The notes below the pieces were generated by a model. It saw only the letters and a list, made by a program, of their open reading frames with translations, was not told the DNA's origin and searched no databases. From Plasmopara viticola (taxonomy: Eukaryota > Oomycota > Peronosporomycetes > Peronosporales > Peronosporaceae): a stretch of 64,000 nucleotides of DNA. A program made the position numbers and the translations under genes. Shown here piece after piece: positions 22,100-34,119 of the stretch. The stretch covers positions 248,001 through 312,000 of the forward strand of contig MBPM02000019.1 in assembly GCA_001695595.3 (NCBI GenBank). Reading direction: 5' to 3'. Position 1 is the first letter of the stretch; each line of letters begins with the position of its first letter.

Positions 22100-24490
22100 G
22101 AAGATGGCTAAAAACTATTTGCATCGGCAAATTCGATTAAAACTTACAAGCCGCCTATAGCACATTCAACCGTCGTTCCACGAGGTTAAAAGATACGAGA
22201 ATTCTTTTGTGAATGAGGATTAGTGAGTTGATCAAGCTTCAGACGGTCGAAATTTTGAGTAGCCGCACTAATACTTTTCTTGAATCCGTAGTATCCCTGT
22301 GTTCATCTTTCCTACTTGCTGCGCACACTGCGCAAGCTTCCAAAATGGACGGAAAACACAATGATAACATGTTTAAAGCGCAAAAGCAGCTTCAAATAGG
22401 TGCTTCAAACCCCACTGTAAAAGACGCCGATGAATGCATGTCTTCGTCAGATTCCATCATCAACTTGATGCAAAGCAGGTGAACAATTTTTGTTGCGTAG
22501 CCAAACACATACAAGACATTTCCATATGCTCACCCAAGCTTAAAAAAAACAAGACTTCGCGGTGACCACACTGATGTCGGAAACAGGTCATTTAACTTTG
22601 CCACGAAAGACGCAAACATCACTTATGATATACACGAAGTCAGGACGCTTCTCTCGATTTAGTAGCCGTGCATTAAGTCGCGGCAGATGCGCGGCGTGCA
22701 CGAGTAAAGATACGATCAAGTACGTATTGAAAAACGAATCCCACACAAAACGTGAGGCGTTCTATATAGTCTTTCCAACCCCTTTATTATAAAAACACAA
22801 AAAGCAGAATTGCGAAACGGTTCCAGTAAACGTTTTAAAAAGATCTGTTCTTTGAAATCTAGACATGATGCAACATCAACATCTTCTCTTGTAGTATTCC
22901 ATTTTTCCAGCCGTCTTTTCTGAGCTCGAATCTTTACGGGAAAAGGTTTACCGGCCCGGCAATTCAAATCTTAAACAAAGGTCGGTGACTGAAGGTCAAG
23001 TAAAAACTCCGTCCACCATTTCTTTGAGCTATCATGAAAGTTGTGTTAATAATATGCAAATTCCTTCGGAATCATCACCAGCACGTGTACTACGTTCTCT
23101 TCTCGCAAATCATCATATTCAAATATTTCGGCTTGCCTAGCTTTCACGTAGTGCGCAGGTGCATATAATGCAGCGCTGTGACGTCGTAAGGCCACAGATC
23201 ACCACGCTCAAGATAGGCTGCAGCTTGTGGCTGCTCCTTTGATCTTGTCCGACTTTTCCTCCTTGATCGCCTTCTTCAACGCTCAATCCGACTAGGCATC
23301 GAAAAGATTTACCTCAAACGCACTTCCCGCCGCCTAAATCGAGCGACAATATTCAACGTACTTATGCAGACGTGTACCAGATTCTTGGCGTCTTTTTCTA
23401 AAAGAACCATGTTGGTTTCTAAAACATTACCACCTAAAACATTCCTGGATCGTTCCTAGGCAACAGAGCCGCTCAAATAGCATAACAATGTCTGCTTTAT
23501 CTAAAATTGGACATCGCGGGACTGTCAAAATTGACAAATGTCGAATTTTTGACGCACCGCTTCTCCCAAGGGGACTAAATTACATTAAGTTGGCTGAACA
23601 GTCTCGATTAAATGTTGTGCTGTTGCACAAAAAAACAAAGCCTTTAGTAGAAATTTGTTGCCTGCGTTTATCGATGCCGCTTTTGGCCTAGGTAATGATG
23701 AGGCCGATTATCTCGTCGCGTATGTTTTGCACGACATCGATACAAATTTGACAAAAAGTGGATACCATTAAATTGTCGTAGAAAATCTGTTTTCGAGGAA
23801 AATATGGTGTCGAGATGATATTGACTGCAAAACAATCCTGCACCGTATTTTCTGGCGGTCAAGATCCACCATAATTTTTTTTTCTCGTAGCCGAAAAGGT
23901 TAGATATCAATTTCGTTATGGCGCCGCACCTTCGTCGTACAGCTTTATGATTGAAGTCCGCCTGATGGTTACTTTGTCGCCTTGACAACGTTAGCTGATG
24001 AAGTGCAATCGGTTGTGTTGTTTATAACACTCATTCTTTCGTGAGTAACATCTATTTTTTGGCTCGTTGCTCTGAAACAGTTTCTGACACTTGTCGACCT
24101 CGGAAGCTATTAGTTACTAAACGAACAATTGTCACGAGACCCACCTGGCTGCTTAATTGGCACTTGGATAATCCTCCACCAAACACGAGTTCTAATAACA
24201 AATTACTGAAGGAATTGCGATAATGTCTGGGGGAAATACACAGACCTCTGTAAAAAGAAAAACAATAATTTTTCTACGGTCCTTTTGTTGATCGCTGAGT
24301 GCTAGCTTTGTCCACTTATCATACTTTGCTGCAGTTCCGTTTAAGTTTGGAGGATCAATTAAGAAAGACCTCGATACAAGATATCAAATACCTTCTATAC
24401 CTAGACACCATACGCAGTTCAAATTCTGTTTTTTTGTTTTTCAGGTTTGTGGTGAAATGCTGCGAAATTTCTACAATATGCCTTCCAACA
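22100..24490. other. Block 1 leading segment, coding unclear
   Basis: Conserved in blocks 2 and 3 (34120-36371 and 43160-45493), but every ORF is broken differently among copies. For example, the frame with SKIGH.GTVKIDKCRIFDAP starts at 23488, 35508 and 44423-44524 with different ends. A minus-strand frame around 22716-22967 encodes a Lys/Arg-rich segment, also in block 2. Either an old pseudogene or conserved only through recent duplication. Confidence 0.35.
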
Positions 24491-25267
24491 TCACGCCATC
24501 TTAGTAACAGCTTTAATCCATAGCGCTACCGAGGGTACGCGCGCGTAAATTGAAGGCAAACCCTCGACGCCACAAGTGTTTCCGCTCACGAGTCCAATAA
24601 GCACATCATCGTCATCACCTTTGGCTTTCTCCTTGACAAACGGATCGCCGGAATCGCCGATACACGGACCCTTGTCTTTTTCTCCACCAGCGCAAAATTG
24701 CGACGTATCGAGCGTAGATAGATCGAGTGCTTTGAGGCATGCAGCGTTAGTAATTACTTGTTGTTGAACGCTTTGAAGCTCTTCGGAAGACGTTGCATTA
24801 GGAGAATTAGACGTGCTACCCCAGCCGATAGTAGTAGCCCACATGCCAGACTGGATGTCACTGCCGTTTGAATCCGGAAGCTTTATTGGTTGGTGCTGAC
24901 TAGCCGTTGCAAGCTTTAGTAAAGCAAAGTCGTTTGCTAATGTTTCCGGATTGTACTTTGGATGTGTGGTCACGGATGAAATCATGATCTCCTCACCATC
25001 TTTAGTACCGTTAACGTAATGAGCACCAACCGAGACGTAATTTGGTTTACTCGGGGTAGTACACGACGCAGTCGTGAGCACGTAGTTAGTTGTGATCAAT
25101 GCGCCGGCACAGAAGCTGAAGTTGTCGGGCGAATTGGGGTCGACGGTGGTGCGAATACCTGCCGTGTATCCCTTTGAGCCCGGAGGGACTATTTGACCAC
25201 CAATAATGGCAGACACTGGCGCGAGAGTGAGCGAAGCAGAGATCAGAAAGGTGGTGAAAGCCTTCAT
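24491..25267 (-). CDS. Secreted trypsin-fold protease homologue, GIP-like, copy 1
   Basis: 258 residues from the ATG at 25267, chosen because it directly starts a signal peptide (MKAFTTFLISASLTLAPVSA) followed by IIGGQIVPPG, the usual S1-protease N-terminus; an upstream in-frame ATG at 25309 would put 14 polar residues before it. The S1 fold is complete: Cys pair around the active-site loop, NDFALLKL with Asp113, GDSGDP with Ser206 and the C-terminal TCGV...PSIYARV. The catalytic His position reads TTASCT instead of TAAHC, so Ser68 replaces His. The specificity-pocket position six before Ser206 is Gly. This matches oomycete glucanase inhibitor proteins: secreted, proteolytically dead S1 homologues that bind host endoglucanases. 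The target here is inferred. Head of block 1; about 540 bp of conserved upstream sequence precedes the hAT insertion. Confidence 0.85.
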   Translation of the reverse strand: MKAFTTFLISASLTLAPVSAIIGGQIVPPGSKGYTAGIRTTVDPNSPDNFSFCAGALITTNYVLTTASCTTPSKPNYVSVGAHYVNGTKDGEEIMISSVTTHPKYNPETLANDFALLKLATASQHQPIKLPDSNGSDIQSGMWATTIGWGSTSNSPNATSSEELQSVQQQVITNAACLKALDLSTLDTSQFCAGGEKDKGPCIGDSGDPFVKEKAKGDDDDVLIGLVSGNTCGVEGLPSIYARVPSVALWIKAVTKMA

Positions 25268-25800
25268 TTCGCAAAACTTGTCGTCTGAGGTGTTGGGAGT
25301 AAATTCCAAAGTGGATAAAATATAGTTGGACCACAGTTAATATGGCTAAACTCTTACGTGTTGGCCACCACAAATCTTGAAAGCAGCTGGGGATAAGTCT
25401 CGGATGTGATACTTACTCCAGCATGTGACCAAACGACAGAAATAGGTAGTTAGATCATAAGCGCTGTATTGCTTTACATCTGCCATGCAAAATTAGCGCC
25501 ACATGAGTAACATAGGTTGATAAAGATGTAATGAAAAAAGAGCACAATCCATGTAATGCATCTGTTGCATCTTGCGTGTTGTGAATAGCAACGAGGGTTC
25601 CACTTAAAGCCTTTTCACCGATCGATGCCTTTGTAAGAAAAGACCGATGGCGTTGCCCATGCAAAGCTAAAGAAAACGGCAAGAGCTGATACTGTTTCAA
25701 AGCGTCTGGAAGTCAGCATAGGAAGACTCTACTTGCGTTGATCACGACACATCAACAATTTAAGCCCGCTACATTAGTGGCCATTATCACCGATTTTAAT
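25268..25800 (-). promoter_or_regulatory. Conserved upstream region of GIP-like copy 1
   Basis: Nearly the same ~500 bp precedes copies 2 and 3. TCCACTTTGGAATTTACTCC, about 20-45 bases before the ATG, is kept in copies 1-3 and, with substitutions, in the broken copy at 57185-57200. It may contain the initiator, though the match to the oomycete consensus is weak. Confidence 0.4.
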
Positions 25801-28568
25801 ACTTTGAGTAGGGATGGGGACGTCAGTTCAACGTTTGGAACGTTAAACCGGTATCCGTTGACGTATTGCAAACGTTTTGAGACGTCCCAGCAATATTAAT
25901 GTATAGTACACCACACGAGCACGCTGAATTTGCAGGATAGAAGAAAGAGCCTACATTGCATCGTTCCCCGATGGAGCCTTTACCATCAAATGATCTGCGC
26001 CGCCGCCCCTATTCAAGATGCGCCGTATTAAGAAGGACGATTTTTGGTCGTTCATCCGACTTGTAGCTCCAAACGCACAGCTACCACCGGGAAAGAAGGC
26101 GTGGGAATCGTCTGATACAAACTTGGCTTATTGTCTAAAGTGCAAAAGCTCTTTCAGCTTTAAATTAGGAAGTAGCGCCAGCATTTGAAAGCACATGAAT
26201 CAAAAACATCCACCAGATCTCAGCAGAGCTGGGCGTGAGCAGGCATCCAAGCGAGTGGCGATTGCACTTCGTGCAACGCGAAAATCTGATGCAATGACGT
26301 TTTCTCCGACAAAGAGAACAAGAAAGATCGATCCAGCTGACGAAGAGATGGCCACAAGAGCTTTCATGGATTGGATTGCCAAACGACTGCGTCCACCAAG
26401 ACGATGAGAGGTCTGTACGAGCTACCCTCTCGCCGCACTATTACTGAAAAAATGCAAAATCACTGTCAGTCCAAGCGATCGCTGGTAAAGACGCAGATTG
26501 CTGGAGATGCAGACTTCTATTCTCTCACATCTGACATGTGGACATCTCGAGCAATAGATAGCTATATTTCGCTAACTATTCATTTTGTGAATACCGATTT
26601 TGAGATGATGTCGTTCACTTTGGAAGTTATGAGTTTTCGTGGAAAGCACTCTGGCATCAGGATTTAATGCAAACTGGGTGTGCTCATGCGCAAGTGGGGT
26701 CTAGATGTTTCTTGCGTTTCCAAAATGGTACGTGATAACAGGTCAAACATTGTCAGTGCGTATGATGCGCTAGGTGTGCAGCACTTCGGATGCGTGGCGC
26801 ATACGCTACATTTGATTGTATCAGGAGCTCTCTCAAGAACAAGTGTCGAAGTGACAAATGTGGAAGAGGATAATAACGGGAACGAGGAAGGTAGGGAGGA
26901 GGTTGAAAATATTGCTGACATTAAAGATGAGGAAGAGCAGTGGATTGAGGACCCTGTAATTGAACTGGAAGCTATTGCGTTCTTGGAGCAAGAACTGGTA
27001 GATATCGAATCCCAAACGATTGCAAGTTCTATAGACAACGTTTCGCATGAATCTGAGCCACTGGACGTTAATGCTGATGACACGCTGGATGGAGGTCTTC
27101 TTGATGGTGGTCTCAGTGTGCGGACAACAACTTCAATTCTAAACGCTATGAAGCAAGCCATGAGTGAAACAAGAATGCATGTTTCTAGCTTTCGCAAAAT
27201 TGTTCACTACTTCGACAAAAGTTCTAAAGGAAAAGACAAGTTGAAGTCGCTACAAAATGTGGCCGTACCTCTTACCGTTATTTCAGATGTAGCCACCCGC
27301 TGGAGTAGCACGCATCACATAATTCAACGCCTTCTGCAACTTCGTTCTAGTATCCAATCATTCATGGAGTTTATATTGACAGCGAAAGGCAAAGAGGAGT
27401 TCAGCGACGCAAGTATTGTGAGGCCCACTGGAGAAATGTGGTTTAGCATTTAATGCCTCGACAAGCTTCTCGTGGTTTTTGAGCTGGTAACTAAGACACT
27501 ATCAGGTGGAACATACCCCACTGCTACATTGATATATCCATGTATACGCCTTCTTGAAAAGCGACTATTAAATCAGAGGATATTTGCCAAAATATCGCCT
27601 GCTCACGCTGGAGAATATTACTATAGCTCGGTGCTGGAACGCATGCATCTCGTCTGTCGATTTTTCTTGTTTTTGCTCCGAAAAAGATTTAAGCAATTAC
27701 CTTTGGATGTGACATATTGCTGCTTGCTTGATCCTCAGTTCGTGCATGGTGAGTCACCGAACGCAACAGAAAAAACAGAAGGGAGGGAGTTCTTGGTGAG
27801 CGAGGCAATGCACTCCGCTGGTGCTGATATCTACAGCACGAGCTTCGATGAGGATAGCGATGAAGAAGAGAACTTCATAAATTATCTCCTTGGACGCAAG
27901 CGAAGATCGCCTCATCCTCAAGTGCAAAACGGGTTGTCGCTTCGTGCAAAAGTAGAGGCAGAGGTTAATCGATACTACGATAGATCCCATCAAAAGGCAC
28001 AAGAAAATACGTGCCAAAAGCAGAAGTCGAAAACACAGAAACTTGACGATGGTCTCAAGTGGTGGCGCGAAAATGGCAGTGACTTTCCGCTCTTAGCTCC
28101 TATTGCGAGGAAATATTTTGGCATGGTAGCTACATCAGTACCTTCAGAGCGCTGCTTCTCGTGGGCAGGAAACATTATTACAGCACGGCGTAATAGGTTG
28201 TCTTGTTCCAACGTAAGAGATCTCATTTTATTTTACAGCAATACGATTGGCAAGGAACTAGAGGAGTAGCTGAAGACGTACGGTAGAAACGTGCTAAAGA
28301 GTCACATGTTGTAAATAGACTATTTGCACAACTCACATCAGCTTTAATGTGCCAGCAGCCGACTTGTCTTCAAACTCTTCTCCCGTCCGTTCTTATGTTT
28401 GTGCAGCTTGAACTTGGTATGGTTTCAATCCATTGGTTTGACAGGGTACTGTGTCTTTCTGAGACGTCAAACAACGTCTTAGAAAACGTGAACGGGAACT
28501 TTGGACGGGAACAGGAACAACATTTTTTTAACGTTAACACCGTTTACGTCCCCATCCCTAACTTTGAG
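25801..28568 (+). mobile_element. hAT-family DNA transposon with TIRs and TSD
   Basis: Element 25809-28560 (2,752 bp). Both ends carry the same 15-bp terminal inverted repeat, TAGGGATGGGGACGT. It is flanked by a perfect 8-bp target duplication, ACTTTGAG, at 25801-25808 and 28561-28568. The sister blocks show the unoccupied site (ACTTTGGGTATGG near 37685, ACTCTGAGTATGG near 46802). It encodes a BED-finger hAT transposase (see pseudogene). The terminal T instead of the common C of hAT ends is slightly unusual. Confidence 0.96.
26018..28269 (+). pseudogene. hAT transposase (BED finger), three stops and a frameshift
   Basis: Begins with an N-terminal BED zinc finger: DDFWSFIRL..., then YCLKCKSSF and KHMNQKH supplying the Cys and His ligands. 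A TGA at 26186-26188 interrupts the finger. A +/-1 frameshift near 26371-26407 moves the frame. TAA codons at 26665-26667 and 27451-27453 split an otherwise single frame up to the TAG at 28267-28269. Core sequences include SDMWTSRAIDSYISLTIHF, VRDNRSNIVSAYDALG with CVAHTLHLIV, and the C-terminal hAT dimerisation region LKWWRENGSDFPLLAPIA and SVPSERCFSWAG. An acidic insert lies around 26860-27010. Only a few lesions, so inactivation is fairly young. Confidence 0.93.
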
Positions 28569-28862
28569 TATGGATGAATGTGTTATCCTTCGTGATCTGC
28601 AAATATATGCTGTAAAAGGTACAATCCGTCCTATATCCCGACGGACTGTCGTGCTAGGGGTTTTACACTCAAACACATCCGCGGTCTCTATACGTATTAC
28701 GGCAGCGGCCAAACATGATTTTTGTGATTTTTTAGACACGGTCAATTGTTCTGCTAGTCTTGCTAACAGAGATCTCGCAGCGCATTGCCCAAACTTCTTG
28801 CTCACGCTAAGAGTATAAGAAGCGAAGCTCTAGAGAGCGGACTTTAGCTCCAAAATTGAAAT

Positions 28863-29048
28863 TTGAGTGACAGCACGCCCTCTAAAGCTTACCGCTTGGC
28901 TGCTTGTGCAGCAGCTAAGCACCGGGTGCCTGCCAAAAAGCGTGCATCCACTTCCGCCGACATGTTTACTCGCGTGACGATTCCGCTCCCTCTGTTTGCT
29001 TACATTTGTGGGCAGAAACGGTGCAAACTTCAACAACATATCAAATGA
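28863..29048 (+). pseudogene. Conserved small ORF module, block 1 copy
   Basis: Same sequence as at 37894 and, longer, at 47196. Encodes MFTRVTIPLPLFAYICGQKR from an ATG at 28962, then a TGA at 29046 where block 3 has AGA. After the stop the frame remains open, with the Arg/Gln-rich RQERQQML segment, to about 29150. Family not recognised. Probably an exon of a degraded gene that travelled with the array. Confidence 0.4.
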
Positions 29049-29732
29049 GATGAAGACGCCGTGCAACGACAAGAGCGGCAGCAGATGTTAATCGAGGATA
29101 GCCGTTTGTCGTCGAGTTTGCCGAGCGTAACAGATACCAAATATTACTAACAGCATTGTTTTTTCTCTTTGCAGACTTTTAGCACGTATATCTATCTAAC
29201 TTTGTACATAATTCTTATGGAATTCGACATCAATGCCATATAATTAGCTTCTCCTCGATTGCTTGTCTGCAGATCTGGCAAAGAATTGTGGCGAAGATCC
29301 CACTCAAAGCGTTTTCACTGGTCGCAGCATTTTTAAAAAAATGTTTAATGGCGCCGCTCATTCATGGAGAAGCAAAGATGGCAGGAGTTTTTACTGCTCC
29401 TAAGCGTCTGAGTATCAACATGGAAAGTTGCGTAAATGACGACAGAAAGTTCGACTACAGCACGCCACTGCAGTGGCCACATTCAGCAGTATTAATACTT
29501 TGAGTATGTATAGATGTCTCACCCTTTTATTTTTTGCAAATATATGATGTAAAAAGTACAATTGGAATTATATGTTGAGTAGAAAGCAAAACCCGAAGTG
29601 AATACATTTGTCTTGATCATTAAACGGCTACCTTTATGTGATTACTTACTGTGGCGTACTCGTTATTACTGTAACGCCATTCGCCGGTTCAACATGCATT
29701 CAGCGGTGTACTTTCACCACTCCCACTCACCG

Positions 29733-32700
29733 CTAATGCTGTGTGTGCTTTGTTGCTGACTTGGTCTTGATACCGGAGGCTTCGCGCAGATACTTCGCCA
29801 TCTTGGTTCCAAGTGCCTTCGTCAGCATTTCTACAAGCTGACTCTTCGTGTCGATAAAGTTGATGTTCAACAGTCCTTCTTGCACATATTCACGAATAAA
29901 GTGGTGCTTGGTGTCCACATGCTTCGTCCTAGCATGGTATCCGGCGTTATTGGCCAACGCGATACCACCCTGGTTGTCTTATCAATCCTGTGTTCCTTCA
30001 ACTTGCTCGTGACACTTGTCCTTCAGCATTGCCCGCTCCAAAGAACTTTTTGCGTGCATAAACTGCGAGCCATATACTTAGATTCCACTGAGCTTAGCGC
30101 AGCTGTCCGTTGGTTTTTCGACTCGAATATGACAGGTGCGCTCGCAATCTTGGCCATAACTCCCCGAGACCGAGCGTCTGTCATCCGTGTTGATTCCCCA
30201 ATCTGCATCCGAGTATGCTTTTATCTCAACGCTTCCCCTTCCTCAATAGACGATACCGATTTGACGCGTTATCTTTAGATACCGTACTACTAGAATTGCG
30301 ACGCTTCAAAGTTGTAGTCCCGGGTTCTCCCGAAAACGTCATAGCTGTGTCACCACGTAAGCAATATCCAGCCGAGTACATGTCGTTATGTACAGCAAGC
30401 ATCCGATCATTGACGACACCTTCAATCCTGATACGCATGGGTTATCAAACAAAGCTCTTGGCATCTTGTTGACCGAATCGCTTGACCACGTCGTCGATAT
30501 AGCGAGTCTGTTCGATCATCAATGTTCCAGCTGACCGGTCGTGATTGATCGATTTCCATACCCAAAATGTATTCCAATCTACCTAGATCCTTCATCTTGA
30601 GAGAATTCTTGAGTATATTCCTTTGCGTGATTTATTTCCTTGCTGATTCTTGCTGCGATAATCATGTCATCCAGATTCCAACGTAGGCAAAACCTTTTTA
30701 GGGCTCTTGACATAAACACATTGATCTGCCCTGCAAATCGTGAAGCCATTCCTGACGAAGACTCAATGTAATTTCTTGTTCCAGGCACTTGCTGCTTGCT
30801 TCAGTCCGTTAATAGCCTTGTTTAGTTGACATATGTATCCTTGAGCATTGTCGACACCAAGAGGAACTTCCATAAAAACGTTGTCCGTCAACACGCTATT
30901 GAGAAAAGCCGTGTCGACGTCCAGCTGTTCCATCTGATAGTCGCATTCAGCACATACTGCGAGAATTTTTCGGATTGAATTCACGTTAGCAACCGGGGAA
31001 TACGTCCCGAAAACGTCAACGCCTTACTTCTGATTAAAATCTTTCGCGATTATTCGTGCCTTGTATCGCACGGTAGCGCCATTTTGATCACGCTTCCTGG
31101 CAAATACCCATCGTGATCCAATTGTGCGCCCAATCTTTTTACGTAGCTTCAATATCCACGTTTCTTTCTTTTCATGAGAGGGAAGCTCAGCATCCATTGC
31201 TTCGCGCCATTTTATTGCATCGTCGCTAACCATTGCTTGAGCATACGTAGTTGGTGAGTCCGTTTCATTGTCTATACTCATGGCGTAGGCAAGAACGGCT
31301 TCCGCAATTAGTCTATCTTCGCCAATCCTAGCACGCTTCGGAGTCGATTGGCCCTCGCTAACTTCTGTCGACTCTTTATCATCGGAGCCGTTTCTTAGAT
31401 TTGCACCGGCTCACGTCTTCTTCTTGTCCGCTTCACTTCAGGCCGAAACGCCAAATAATAATCTTGTTGCACTTGGGACGGTTGACAATACTCCATTAGC
31501 TCATACCTGTTTTGTACAGGGCCCTCGGAAGGCATTAGCCACTGTACAACGGAGGTTGGCTTACGAACTATACCCATTTCGATATCCGCGACTGTCTCTT
31601 CGACAGCTCCCATGGGATCGACCAAAATCGGCTGTCGATCCACTTGATGCTGAATCTTGACTTCATCACCATCCTCCATTACTTGAACAATTGATTCCAG
31701 CTTGAAAATGCGTGTCGTAAATGCCGTCTACCTTACGCTCATTCAACCTTACAGAGCGAATCACTGAAATTTGGCATTCTCCAAGTCAAACTCGCGATAC
31801 CCCTTGACATTCTCTGCGTAGCCGAGAAACATCCACTTAAAGCTCTTGGGTTCCAGTTTGATCTATTTCACATCGCCAATATAAGCCTTGCGAATCAATC
31901 ACGCGCAGGTGATCCATTCGAGGCCTCATCTTGAAAGCTAGCTCGTACGGCATTTTATCAGGATGGACCGTATTGCTGGAGCGGTTAATTACATAAACCG
32001 CTACATTTACCGCTTTCGCCCACCATTCCGTCTAAACGCTCTAGCTGTTTAACATGCTGCGAGCCTTCTCCATGATAGTCCTGTTTATACGCTCCGCCAC
32101 TCCGTTCTGCTGAGGGTTGTATGGAACGGAGCGCTGGTATACAATGCCGTTCTGTTGACATATTCTAGCCACTTTCTTGTTTACAAACTCGGTTCCGTTG
32201 TCGGATCGCAAACACCATAGTCGTGAAGCCCATGAACCCCACTGGCTTTCGCATAATGTCAAGAACTCCTTGAACTTGTCAGCCACTTCACTCAAGCGCA
32301 ACATATCGTGAAAAATCATCCACAAACGTGAGAACGTACTTGGCACCACCCTTCGGGGAAGTTCTTATTGGCCCCATGACATCTGTGTGAACAAGCTTCA
32401 ACACACGTGTCCTCTTTGTCATCGAGCAAGACGAAAACACCGTGACCATCTGCTTGCCCTTCAGACACCCGGCACACAATGTTTCAACACTTTGCTTGAT
32501 AACTGGGATATCATTAGTTAATCGCTGAGTCCTGATCAGTGCATCCTTGCTGGGGTACCCCATGCCGGCATGCCAAAGCTCCCACTGATCGTCAGCCCCG
32601 GAATATTCGACGAGACATGCTTCTTCGTGCTCAGAGTCAAGTAAAATACGAACTTTCCTACTTTTGTACCCGACGCAATTGCTTGCTTCTTTCCAGATGA

Positions 32701-33834
32701 CGTATGACGAACCCGAAAAACTTCACACCCATACCACGCTCTGCTAGCTGACAACTGACACCAACCTTCTGTCGAGTCCGGGAATGTGCAGAACGTTAGC
32801 CATGCGAATGCCCATTTCGTCCAAATTAGTCAGTCTCACCGTACCGGCACCTTTGACGAGCAACTTCTTCCCGTCTGCAATCGAAACTTCGATGCTAGCA
32901 ATCACACCCACAAAATTTTAGCTGCCCTGTCAAATAGCGAGGACAGTGAGACGATCTAGAACAAATTAAGCAAAAAAGTCCGTAAAGCGCAAGTTATGAT
33001 GGGAGGGGGATAGTAGGCCTTTGTAATCGAACAAGTCCTTCCCGTGTGAGGTCATGAGGGAAGTTGCTCCACTGTCAATCAGCCATCCTGATGACTTCCC
33101 TTCACCAACACCAAAACCTGTGTCGTCGCTGTTGAATTTCTTACCTGCCGGGCAGTTCCGCTTCGAGTGTCCAAATTGGTCACAGTTGATGCACTTGCCC
33201 TTAAATCCGCCGTTATTGCGTGAAGGACCACCCTTTCGTCCAAGTCCCGTCCAACTTTGAATGTTCTAGCATTTCCATTTACGCGAAGCGCTTATCCCGT
33301 AGCTTCTTTCCTCTGCAGCACCTCTGATCCTTTATGCAACTTATCCTTGACTGCTATCAATGTAATGTCTCTCGCATTTTCCACAATCGACGAAATCAAT
33401 TCATACTTCGAAGGTAGACTGCTGAGAAATACCACCAGTTTGTGAGAATCAATAATTGGCTCTCCCTAGTGTCGAGAGAGTCCCGATGCCTACCATGCTG
33501 GTTCCACTTTTCATCTTAAACTCGTGTAGTCGACGAGTCATCACCACTCGATTGTAAAGAGTCGAGCGATTGTGGAAATCGCGGAGGGTTCCCCACGCCT
33601 CCATGGCGCGCGTAGCCGACCGAACCTTGGTCTGGTGCTGGAACTTCAACGCCTTGAGCGATGATGCCTAGCCTTGGTATCATTAATCAGCCACGCCTCC
33701 GTGACGTCACTCGCTTCCTTGAAAGCCATGATGTACCCCAGGAGACCCTTCCGAGCTAGGGTCATCCTCATGTTGAACTCCCAGTGGTAATAGTTACCAC
33801 TCCCTAGGAGGACTTCGGAACGCTTGTTAGTCAT
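29733..33834 (-). pseudogene. Copia-2 gag-pol, block 1, inactivated
   Basis: Recognisable pieces: gag start MTNKRSEVLLGSGNYYHWEF; gag RRLHEFKMKSGTSM; a CCHC knuckle with NCDQFGHSKRNC; integrase with HTDVMGPIRTSPKGG, SDNGTEF and NPQQNGVAERINRTIMEKAR; RT with SRWVFARKRDQNG and QLDVDTAFLNSVLTDNVF; RNase H with KHVDTKHHFIREYVQEG. No continuous frame joins them. The RT catalytic tract reads LRWNLDDMIIAA after a deletion that removes the YVG and Tyr-Val bases. Confidence 0.9.
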
Positions 33835-33884
33835 AATGGGCGAGGTTATTGCTTGTTAAGGAAGGTTTGTTGCGGCTGTCAACC

Positions 33885-34021
33885 TGTTGAGTAGAAAGCA
33901 AAACTGAAGTGAATATATTTATCTAGACTAATAAACGGCTACCATTATGTAATTACTCACTGTGACGTACTCGTAAATACTGTGACGCCATCCGCCTGTT
34001 CAACATGCATTCAGCGGTGTA
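33885..34021 (-). repeat. Copia-2 5' LTR, block 1
   Basis: Pairs with 29573-29709. Differs from it at several positions, while being nearly the same as 42925-43061 in block 2, as expected if the blocks were copied after the element had inserted. Confidence 0.85.
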
Positions 34022-34119
34022 AATTTAACAATATCACACACTGTCTGTTGCGCATTTAGTATACATTTCTTTAGATTTGACAAATAGTTACTTGGATTAT
34101 AGGTATGACGTAAGATAAG

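Larger units (their letters stand above)
22100..34021. repeat. Tandem block 1 (GIP-like gene + Copia-2 + hAT)
   Basis: First of three tandem copies. Without the 2.75-kb hAT insertion it is about 9.2 kb, matching the ~9.0-kb block 2. Landmarks in the same order in each block are: CATCGGCAAATTCGAT start region, GIP-like gene (-), conserved small ORF module (+), Copia-2 (-), then an AATTTAACAAT junction. By eye the Copia-2 parts of blocks 1 and 2 are almost identical, while block 3 is more diverged. Confidence 0.93.
29573..34021 (-). mobile_element. Copia-2 element, block 1 copy
   Basis: About 4.45-kb Copia element, minus orientation, with short LTRs of about 137 bp (29573-29709 and 33885-34021). 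One end is TGTTGAG; the other boundary is placed where the two LTRs stop matching (…CAGCGGTGTA). Just inside the left LTR, on the minus strand, a purine-rich GAGTGGGAGTGGTGAAAG is the polypurine tract candidate. gag lies at 33834-33449, protease (WLIDSGATS) near 33100-33060, pre-integrase and integrase at 32563-32041, RT at 31281-30763 and RNase H at 29957-29733. Frameshifted in many places; about 7 bases are lost at the catalytic YVDD region near 30669-30680. No clear target duplication was found. Confidence 0.92.

Noticed and set aside
24576..24767. Plus-strand ORFs over the GIP-like genes (also at 36457 and 45567)
   Set aside because: They are antisense shadows of the conserved GDSG region, with no start context or family.
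26186..27453. In-frame stops in the hAT transposase as programmed readthrough
   Set aside because: There are two different stop codons (TGA once, TAA twice) plus a frameshift; ordinary decay explains this better.
29562..34030. Target-site duplication for Copia-2
   Set aside because: Left flank (AATTATA) and right flank (AATTTAAC) do not show a convincing match; the LTR outer boundary is uncertain after duplication.
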